Positions 57,000 through 64,000 of a stretch of DNA of 64,000 nt are shown piece by piece; positions within the stretch are counted from its first letter, which is position 1, and each line of letters opens with the position of its first letter. The DNA is from Muscardinus avellanarius (lineage: Eukaryota; Chordata; Mammalia; Rodentia; Gliridae). The notes below the pieces were generated by a model, which searched no databases, was not told where the DNA came from, and saw only the letters and a program-made list of their open reading frames with translations. The stretch is taken from positions 88,602,093-88,666,092 of the forward strand of contig OY726560.1 of assembly GCA_963383645.1 (NCBI GenBank). The letters run 5' to 3'. A program made the position numbers and the translations under genes.

Positions 57000-57006
57000 T
57001 TTTATA
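57000..57006 (-). promoter_or_regulatory. TATA box of the LTR-like element
   Basis: Minus-strand TATAAAA just downstream (in minus sense) of the 17-bp tandem units and about 130 bases before AATAAA. Confidence 0.45.
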
Positions 57007-57019
57007 GGCATGCCGATTC

Positions 57020-57087
57020 TCTCGCAACATCCTGAATCTCGCGATGTTTGGAGTCTCGAGGCACCTGGAATCTCACGATATCTCCGA
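57020..57087. repeat. Four 17-bp tandem units, TCTCGCGA-type
   Basis: TCTC recurs at 57020, 57037, 57054 and 57071, an exact 17-bp period, followed by gcaac, gcgat, gaggc and acgat. The unit core resembles half of the TCTCGCGAGA motif known from CpG-island promoters. Confidence 0.85.
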
Positions 57088-57179
57088 TTCTGGCTTCTGC
57101 TGCGAGATCACATAGGGGAGGGACCCAACTTATCAGACTGGTCTTGTGGCTTCAAGAAAAGAAAGAAGAAATAATTTCA

Positions 57180-57600
57180 GTTAAGAATTTGAGGAGAAAG
57201 AATTTTGAGATAGGCCTTGAAGAAGAACGAGAGACTAGATGGCTGATCCTTCCAGAGGGAATGGCGGAAGCAAAGGTTGAACAGGGAAGAGGAAACGTCT
57301 TTTAAACATGAGTAAGTGCTGTGATCGACCTGGAGTAGAGAAATAGAAAACAAGTAAAAAAGATAGGTGATGTTTGAATTGTGGAAGTCTTGAATGCTGA
57401 GGTTGGAAAGCATTTATCTAAGCTTTGCGGAGCCATTGCAGACTTGTGGATATGAACTACATACCAAACTGGTGGCTTTGAAGAGTCAGCATACCAATGA
57501 TGGGATGGAGGATAGAGATGGGAGAAATTGACTAGGAAAACAGTAGAGTTGGCTGCTGAGATGAGGAGAGAAGGAGGAAATGGACATAGATGGCCTTTCC
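57180..57600 (-). mobile_element. L2 LINE 3' region
   Basis: 'ttgagataggccttgaagaa', 'ccttccagagggaatggcgg', 'aagcaaaggttgaaca' and 'gcggagccattgcagac' follow antisense L2 order. Strongly diverged. The LTR-like element abuts its left end. Confidence 0.55.
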
Positions 57601-57989
57601 TGAAGTGCTGTGTTGAGGCCTAAAATGAACACATTCTATACATTTCTGTGTATGTGTCCTGAAATTCCATGTTCAGTGAAACTTTCTTAAAGTGTTAATT
57701 TCTTTAGTTGTCCTTAGACTCCTCAAGGAAAATGTTCCGCCCATGCGCAGGGCAGAGTTGTTTATATTAATTTGTATATATTAATTTTAATATATTCGCA
57801 CAAATTTATAGGAAAGCAGTGTTTTACTCTCAACAGTATTTATGCTGCTTATTGCACTGTCTCAAGCTCAAATTATGTTCATAGTCTCTAGCCAATTCGA
57901 ACATTAGCAACTGAAGGTAGAGATGGTAAACATGCTTTCCTAATCTTGTGGGAATGCGGCGAACACATTTAAACGAGCAACTTTTTCAG
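57601..57989. other. Unique AT-rich sequence
   Basis: No repeat or exon recognised upstream of the signal-peptide-like frame. Confidence 0.4.
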
Positions 57990-57991
57990 GC

Positions 57992-58351
57992 ATGAGAAAA
58001 AGAAGATGCACTTTTATTCTCTTCTTCTTGACCTGCATCATTATTCATGTCTCAAGACAAAGTAAGCTTTCCTCTAGAGAGAGAGAGTTATTTAGGTGTG
58101 TTATGTTTTATAAGTACGAATATGAGAGTCAACGCTTTGATATATTGACAAATCTCTACTCACATATCACTAACAAATCATGTAACTGTATTCTTCAGGA
58201 TTCACTGATGGAGCCTTTCTCTGGGACTAATGTGCTCACACCTCATTTTTGCCATCTGAGAAATGTAGGAGCTAGTTGGAGGATTTCAGTGATTTTAATC
58301 CTTGTCTTCCAAATACAAAGACTGTGGCATCTATTTCCAGAGGAAAAATAA
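57992..58351 (+). CDS. Unrecognised ORF with signal-peptide-like N-terminus (speculative)
   Basis: A 119-codon open frame lies in unique sequence. Residues 1-5 are basic (MRKRR), about 6-18 are hydrophobic (CTFILFFLTCIII), and a polar c-region follows, as in a signal peptide or signal anchor. The rest has no domain I recognise. An acceptor-like 'actttttcag' ends two bases before the ATG, the -3 base is G, and a donor-like 'caaa|gtaagc' sits at 58062. The interval 57990-58061 could therefore be a first coding exon ending in phase 1 after 23 codons, common for secreted proteins. Alternatively the full frame ends at TAA inside AATAAA (58346-58351). Frames of this length are expected by chance in 64 kb, so confidence is low. 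Confidence 0.2.
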   Translation: MRKRRCTFILFFLTCIIIHVSRQSKLSSRERELFRCVMFYKYEYESQRFDILTNLYSHITNKSCNCILQDSLMEPFSGTNVLTPHFCHLRNVGASWRISVILILVFQIQRLWHLFPEEK

Positions 58352-58555
58352 AGAATCAAACTGCATAAAGGGAACTTTCATAAGGCAAGGCTATAATGAA
58401 TAGCAGCAGTTTGATTCTTCCTTACGGTGTATTTACGTGGTTTCGGAGAAGTAAATGACTCATCCAGAATGCTGAATTCTCATTCTGTGCCAGAATGTTA
58501 GCTCTTTACCCAAAGCAAAATTTACATGACCATGAATCTCTAGAGAGTTTTCTTT
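58352..58555. other. Unique sequence
   Basis: Nothing recognised. Confidence 0.4.
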
Positions 58556-58769
58556 CTTTTCTTTTTCTTTGTGGTACTGATGATTGAACTCAGGAACGTT
58601 CTACCTCTGAGCTATACCCCCAGCCCTATTTTATGTTTTATTTGAAAATTATCTTGCTAAGTTGCTGACAGCCTCACTCAGTTGCTGAGACTGGCCTCAA
58701 ACCTGTGATCCTCCTGTCTCAACCTCCCAAGTACTGGAATTACAGACTTTTTGCTTCATGCCTAGCTGA
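58556..58769 (-). mobile_element. B1-ID dimeric SINE
   Basis: Antisense: CT-rich tail, ID half (gattgaactcaggaacgtt), linker, and a B1 half ending 'ttcatgcctagct'. Confidence 0.9.
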
Positions 58770-58955
58770 GTCTATGTCTCTAAGGTAATTCTTTTATTAT
58801 ATTGGAAGATAAACTATAGAAGGTTTAAGGCAGCTTCACTGAATTCCAATGGATTGATATTTTAAAATAATACATAATACTTGCATGGTATTGCTTTGGC
58901 ATTAAATAATGTGCTTTATAGGATAGTAGGAATTTTTCTCATGCAGCGGATTGTG

Positions 58956-58961
<6 letters not shown>

Positions 58962-59039
<78 letters not shown>
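58962..59039. repeat. Compound (GT)n(AT)n microsatellite
   Basis: About 18 GT units pass into about 20 AT units. The frame through it is a repeat artefact. Confidence 0.97.
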
Positions 59040-59040
<1 letters not shown>

Positions 59041-59084
59041 CTTGCTTTTTACTTAAATGCCAAGCATAGTACAGGAACAATGTC

Positions 59085-59250
59085 TTTGGAGTAAGTTGGG
59101 TCTGTTAATACTGGTTCCAGAAACTGAACAAATTTCACAACATCATGGGACCTCAATTTTCTCATCTGAAAGTAAGAATGATAGCATATCTACTTCTGCA
59201 AATGATTTTTTAGGATTAAGAGACAATAGACATTAGCAAATTAGAGAGTA
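59085..59250 (+). mobile_element. MIR SINE
   Basis: 'tttggagtaagttgggtctg', 'gacctcaattttctcatctg' and 'ttttaggattaagagaca' follow MIR over most of its length. Confidence 0.65.
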
Positions 59251-60154
59251 TTCATAAACAGTCATCTGTTCTATACCATAGAAAATATACATGGGTTCAA
59301 ATATACACAGAATATTCACTTGGATTACTTCTTTCTTGTGTATGATCATTATATAGACATAATTTTCCCAAAGTAACCAGTTATTAGGAAGTCAAACAGA
59401 ATCATTTAGAGATGCTAATGGCAGTAACTACAAAGTTCTTGGCCATGCCCTGGAGGGAATGCTTTCTGACAGACGTGGAGAGTAGTACTTGATCATCCAT
59501 TCAGTCTGCCTCTTTTTAATTCTAATGAACGTCACCCATCTTCTAGGCATTGACCCTAGGGAGTGTATTTTTCTTAGCACCAAACCTTTGGTTTTGATGT
59601 TTCTTGGGAAACACTGTCATCCACTCATTTGACTTGATCCTAGTTTCATCTGTTCTCTGGGTAAAAGCACCTGAAATCCTTCATTTTAGAAAATTTAAAT
59701 TTAAGCATTATCTGCAGATTTATTTTTTTATTTCTGTATTATTTCTAGATAAACCACAATACATTTATTTTGTAGATTTTCCAGGTTTTGCTTATAAATC
59801 AAAATGTAGCAATATACATAGTCATAGAAAGAGATAGAAAAAAAAACAGTTAAGTCAGTTGCCCATATTGATGGCCTCTGATTCTGTCTTGACCATGAAA
59901 TGGAACTATTCCACATTTACCTGCTAAAAAGCATATGAAGATATAGGCTCAACAAAGGAATGTAAATAGCAATCTGCAGTTTTAAATGCAAGTTCCTAGG
60001 TCCCATCCCTAGATATGATTCACATTCTAAGATCAGGTCTAGAAATGGGCCATCTTCTCAAGAGATCTTGATCAACAAGTTGGTTTATAGCTGTATTTTT
60101 TGGTTTCTCTCAGGAATATAGCGCCAGAGTTTTCCTATCTAAATGGACTTTAGG
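59251..60154. other. Unique AT-rich sequence
   Basis: No repeat or exon recognised. Confidence 0.4.
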
Positions 60155-61222
60155 GGTTTTTTAAATTTATTTTTGTTATTATGCATTTATTGGTGCATTA
60201 TCGTCTCATATCAATGTAAATCATGTTGACAGTGACATACATGCACACAGCACTTGGTGTCCCCTGCCTTCCCGTTTCCTTCCTTCCCAATATAGAGAAC
60301 TGAGACTGACATTGGTATATTCACATATGTACACATAGTTGATGCTAGTATCTCCATTAATGAACTTGGCTCTTTCCCCTCCCCTTTCCCTAGACCATCT
60401 CCCTGGCTCCACTAAGGTCTCGCCTCCATTATCTGGAGTCCTTCTGGTAGCCCAATTACTCCCTAGCTTCCCCATATTAGAGAAAACATATGACCCTTCA
60501 CTTTCTGTGACTGGCTAATCTCACTTAACATAATGTTCTCCAGGTTCTTTCATTTTCTTGCAAATGACATACTTTTTCTTCTTTATTGCTGAATAGAACT
60601 CCATTGTGTGTATTTCTCATAATTTTGTAATCCATTCATCTGTTGATGGACACCTGGGTTGGTTCCATAACTTGGCTATTGTGAACTGTGCTGCTATGAA
60701 TGTGGGTATGCATATATTACTGTAATTCTCTGATTTTGGTCCTTTTGGAAAGATACCGAGAAGTGGTATAGCCAGATCAGATCATGGATCCATTCCCAGT
60801 TTTCTGAGGAATCTCCACACTGATCTCCATAGGGGTTAAACTAGTTTTCGATCTTACCAACAGTGTAGAAGAGTTCCTATTTCCCCACATCCTCACCAGC
60901 ATTTCTTTTTTAACTTTCTGATGATTGCCATTCTGATTGGGGTTAGATGGAATCTCAGTGTAGTTTTGATTTGTATCTTCCTGATTGCTAATGAAATTGG
61001 ACATTTTTTCATGTATTTATTCGACATTTATTTCTCTTCTTTTGTGAAATGTCTCTTCAATTCAATTTCCCCTTTCTTGGTTGGGTTTTTTTTTAGTGTA
61101 AAGTCTTTTAGATTCTTTCTATATTCTAGATATTAGTCCTGTATCAGAGGGATAGCTGGCAAAGATCTTCTCCCATTCTGTAGAATTTCTCTTTAGACTC
61201 TTGATGGTTTGACTTCACTGAT
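60155..61222 (-). mobile_element. L1 LINE, 5'-truncated (3' UTR plus ORF2 C-terminus)
   Basis: The longest L1 piece in the window. In minus sense the ORF2 C-terminal region (from 61222) passes into a G-rich 3' UTR (gggaaaggggaggggaaag) and the terminal 'atgcaccaataaatgc' with an A-rich tail near 60160-60180. All other L1 pieces here align to parts of it. Confidence 0.92.
60490..61222 (-). pseudogene. Decayed L1 ORF2 C-terminal region
   Basis: In one minus-strand frame the peptides [19 protein letters not shown] and, further on in another stretch, WNQPRCPSTDEWITK are legible; both are typical of the C-terminal end of L1 ORF2 protein. An in-frame TGA follows two codons after the second peptide, before EIHTMEFYSAIKKKKY. 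With frame changes and truncation it cannot encode a working protein. The reverse-transcriptase and endonuclease domains are absent. Confidence 0.85.
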
Positions 61223-61336
61223 TCTAACAACAGACAAAATAAAACTTAAGAGATAAAATTTCTTCTTAGAAAAATTGAACAAAATTTTTGGTTGTTTTCA
61301 GATATCCAAAAGAACAGGTTTCACTATTTAGTTGAA

Positions 61337-61412
61337 ATATGCCACTGTCAACATGATTTACATTATGATATGAGAATATAATGCACCAATAAAAGCAAAT
61401 TAAAAAACAACT
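61337..61412 (+). mobile_element. L1 3' terminus, short
   Basis: 'gccactgtcaacatgattta' to 'atgcaccaataaaagc' plus an A-rich tail matches the last ~75 bases of the L1 at 60.2 kb in the opposite orientation. Confidence 0.85.
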
Positions 61413-61653
61413 ATGTTAATCTGTGATTGAAAAATTAAGTAAGGTTTGAAATTTGGCTGATCAGCTTTATAACAGTTGATTATTAAGAAGGTAATCATAA
61501 AGATTTCTTTTGTATATCATATGAACCATAATTAACTTAAATATCTTCACCTTGCTTTCAAGAGACTAGAATTTTTATTATATTTTATGACCATCACCTT
61601 TTGATAGTAGTCCAGAGTATAGTTGCTTTTGTTTGATTTAATGCTACTACAGT

Positions 61654-61828
61654 TTTTTTTTTGTGTGTGTGTGTGTGTGGTACTGGGGATTGAATTCAGG
61701 AACATTTTGACACTGAGTTATACCCCTAGCCATTTTTATTTTTTGTTTTGAAATAGAATCTAGATAACATACCACATGCTAGGCATGAACCTACAATGCT
61801 CCTGTCTAATGCTCCCAAGTACTGGGGT
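61654..61828 (-). mobile_element. B1-ID SINE with short GT tail and internal deletion
   Basis: Antisense ID half (gattgaattcaggaacattt), linker, and a B1 half missing its middle, ending at 'tactggggtt' (5'-truncated). 'tactaca' at 61647-61653 and 61829-61835 is a possible 7-bp target-site duplication. Confidence 0.85.
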
Positions 61829-61835
61829 TACTACA

Positions 61836-62774
61836 AATATTTGAAGTGTATAAAAGGTTTCAAATAGGTTCTGAATCAAAATTTCATAACTTTTTTTGGG
61901 GACAGACAGTTGTGCATGTAAGTTTGAACTTACAATGAGTATATAAAGATGGGCTTTTTTTGTCTCAGGACTATTTCCTGTCATTGGACAGGCTTTAGGG
62001 AAATTATATATTTTTGGTTACTGAATATTCATTAACAAGGGTGTCTTATTAAACTATTCTTTCAACTGTCAAGAAGGTATCAATTAGCTGATATATACTT
62101 ATCATTTTGCTAGCTACTACTGATGAAGGCTACAAGACAAACAAGAAAAAAACCCCACTATCATGTGAGGTAGTTAGGTTTGGGTAGCCTAGAAGGAATT
62201 GATTTGTGTTGTAGCATCTAAAAAATAACAAAATGGCACTTTATCTCATATGCTTTATGGGATTATTTTCCACTCATTCTTTCTTTTTCCCAGTGGAAAT
62301 TACTTTGCATATTCAAGTGCAAAACATTTAAGGGAACTAAGAATTCAAAATAAAGAGAAAAGTGATATTCACCATAAGAAAAAATTGTTGGCCTTAGTGT
62401 TACCATAAGAAGTACATTTCCTACAAGTAGGAAAGTTTTCAAGTTAAGAGGAACAGTTGTAATGTAGGGTGCAGGAATGTTATAGAAACATACTCGGAAT
62501 TACTTGGCAACAGTATGAAATCATCAAGGAATAATTTAGTCTCAACCTTGATTACCGAGGGAGGATGTCTGATAGATAAATTTATAAAGCCCTTAAAAGC
62601 TCGGTTTTTTGTGATGATTTTTCTTTCTGCTCAGTGGTGATTAGACGAACATAGTTGTGACAAATTTTGAACAATCACTTCATTGTCAGCACCTTTAACA
62701 ACCCATCTAGGAGGTCGAAACTGTAACCTAGATTTTAGTAGGAGAGCAGGAAAATACGAATTAGCAAAGGGGTT
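61836..62774. other. Unique AT-rich sequence
   Basis: No repeat or exon recognised. Confidence 0.4.
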
Positions 62775-62935
62775 TTCATCTCTGTCTTCTCATTTCACAG
62801 CTGAAGGGACTGAGTCTGGAGAGAGACTCCCCACCATTTCACCTGGTGAATACTGGCACATGCAGAACTGGAATCAAAATTCTGCGACCCTCGTGCTCAT
62901 TTTCTTTGCCCTCTCTGCACCATCGATTGTGATGT
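62775..62935 (-). mobile_element. MIR SINE
   Basis: 'ctcatttcacagctgaaggg', 'ctgagtctggagagagact' and 'cagaactggaatcaaaattc' follow antisense MIR. Confidence 0.65.
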
Positions 62936-63044
62936 CACCTGTCACATAGAGAATATTAATGTTCACTTTATTTTCATGTATTCCCCAAACACTTAGATTG
63001 TGAAAAGAATATTTTACTCCAATGAAGAAAATTGTTATGTCACC

Positions 63045-63320
63045 CAGAAAAAAGGCTCCTCTTTCTGCAGAGAGATCTCCTTGCCAAAAACTAATTGCTT
63101 AGCATAAAAATGCTGCACTTGTTTCATGCATTAGTAAAATCGATTCTCTCCACCATAACACAGCTCAGCCATTGTATCTGTCAGCACTCTGGGTGCAAAG
63201 CTAAAATCTAAAGTGTGTCACCAGACACAAAGGTTTAGAAAGCTTGGCTGTGTGTGCTAGCTTTTCAGGTTGACTGTGCACTTTGCAAGCTCCTGAGCAT
63301 TGTGTTTCTCTTCTGTTCCC
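63045..63320. other. Candidate conserved non-coding element
   Basis: Complex, repeat-free. Contains 'ctaattgcttagcataaaaa', 'catgcattagtaaaatcgat' and 'ctttgcaagctcctgag'. Homeodomain/POU-type cores cluster at 63090-63150. Conservation untested. Confidence 0.35.
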
Positions 63321-63659
63321 CTTCTGTAACCTGGTATTTCGATACGAATGGGTGGGATGTTATTACCAATACAGCTCAGAGAAGGGGAGAGTAAATGAGG
63401 TGCTTTTGTTCATTCCTTCAGAGCATCATGGAACACTTAACTCATGTCAAACATCGTAGGGATCAGGAATGTGTCAGTAATATCAGTAACTGCAGGTCCA
63501 TTTTTTAAATAACTGGAAATTAGGTGTATAGAAGTAAAAAATTGTAAAATTCAGCATGGTAAGTGGTTTAACAAAGGTGAGCACAGATAAGGGGTTGAAA
63601 AAACACAGAGAAAGAATAGCAGAAAAAAATATTGCAGGAACTGGCCTAAAGAATAGGTA

Positions 63660-63875
63660 GGAGCCGGGCGTGGTGGTGCATGCTTGTAATCCCAGCATTC
63701 AAGAGGCTGAGACCAGATGATTGCAGTTCTCGGACAGCCTCAGCTACTACTTAGTGAGGCCCTTTGCAAACTCTGTGAGACCCTGTTTCAAAAATAAAAA
63801 GACTAAAAAAAAAAAAATAATAATAATAAGGCTGTGATGTAGCTCGGAGGTACAATGCGCCTGGATTCCATCTCC

Positions 63876-63925
<50 letters not shown>

Positions 63926-63930
63926 ATAGA
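63660..63930 (+). mobile_element. Young B1-ID SINE with (CA)n tail inside its target-site duplication
   Basis: 'cctaaagaataggta' at 63645-63659 and 63931-63945 is a perfect 15-bp target-site duplication. Between them: a B1 half (gccgggcgtggtggtgcatg), an A/T-rich linker with (AAT)n, an ID half (ggctgtgatgtagctcggag) ending 'tccatctccagtaa', and about 21 CA units. Confidence 0.97.
63881..63923. repeat. (CA)n microsatellite at a SINE tail
   Basis: About 21 pure CA units between the ID end and the right-hand target-site duplication. Confidence 0.98.
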
Positions 63931-64000
63931 CCTAAAGAATAGGTAAGAATTAGTACGGAAAGTGTGTATGCGTGAAAGTTTTTCATATTTAAGTGCCAAG

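Larger units (their letters stand above)
56822..57150 (-). mobile_element. LTR-like element, probable ERV solo LTR
   Basis: A CpG-dense island in CpG-poor DNA. Read on the minus strand it has, in order, four CpG-bearing 17-bp tandem units (57087-57020), TATAAAA (57006-57000), an E-box/AP-1-like cacgtgactcagcc near the expected start, AATAAA (56872-56867), and a short GT-rich end (tggttggtgttttc). That is U3-R-U5 order. No flanking viral genes are seen. Exact LTR ends and a target-site duplication were not found. A CpG promoter of another kind is the alternative. Confidence 0.5.

Noticed and set aside
60155..61412. Possible twin-priming inversion of one L1 (minus piece then plus piece)
   Set aside because: Both pieces contain the same 3' terminus with its own tail, so they are two independent insertions and not one inverted L1.
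63747..63999. Minus-strand frames rich in cysteine and valine
   Set aside because: Translation of the (CA)n tail and SINE linker.
1..64000. CRISPR arrays, operons, phage or plasmid functions
   Set aside because: Tandem repeats here are eukaryotic microsatellites; there are no spaced direct repeats with unique spacers, no ribosome-binding-site-led gene runs and no prokaryotic coding density.
1..64000. tRNA, U6, 7SK, Y or 5S RNA genes
   Set aside because: Only tRNA- and 7SL-derived SINE sequence was found; no intact small-RNA gene was recognised by eye.

Overview
The window looks like nuclear DNA of a rodent, most likely a squirrel-family (Sciuridae) species. The basis is about fifty copies of a dimeric SINE: a 7SL/B1-like left half (gccgggcgtggtggcgcac...), an A-rich linker, and a tRNA-Ala/ID-like right half (gggctggggatgtagctc...ccccagtacc). 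Composite B1-ID SINEs of this kind (B1-dID, MEN) are known from squirrels and related rodents. Family names here come from pattern recognition, not a database search. The DNA is AT-rich, CpG-poor and dense in microsatellites. No bacterial, plasmid, phage or CRISPR feature is present.

I find no protein-coding gene I can name. Almost all open frames are chance frames or lie inside SINE and LINE sequence. The window reads as a gene desert or the inside of a very long intron. The one coding candidate in unique sequence is at 57990-58351: an acceptor-like AG, an ATG with G at -3, a 23-residue signal-peptide-like start, a donor-like GTAAGC, and an open frame running on to 119 codons.

Layout. 1-9 kb: SINEs, a MER5-type hAT fragment, L2 and MIR relics, and a SINE nested in a SINE (7.6-8.0 kb). 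9-16 kb: an ID monomer, a complex conserved-looking block (10.1-10.5 kb), more SINEs and a large TC/TA array (15.3 kb). 16-26 kb: L1 3' ends, two complex unique blocks (20.6-21.0 and 24.3-25.0 kb) and a long L2 split by SINEs. 26-40 kb: a (GGAA)n array, a MIR, a motif-rich unique block (30.4-30.8 kb), several short tandem duplications and a MIR split by SINEs. 40-54 kb: the densest SINE region, with repeated nesting into A-rich linkers, a minute L1 insertion with a clear target-site duplication, and an L1 inserted in a SINE linker. 54-64 kb: a 51-bp tandem duplication, a CpG-rich LTR-like element next to L2, the signal-peptide-like frame, an L1 with a decayed ORF2 C-terminus, and a young SINE whose (CA)n tail lies inside its target-site duplication.

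There is no operon or pathway to describe. What stands out is repeat biology: SINE subfamilies with and without a palindromic stem, repeated insertion into the same linker, microsatellite birth at SINE tails, and one LTR-like element with tandem CpG-containing repeats.
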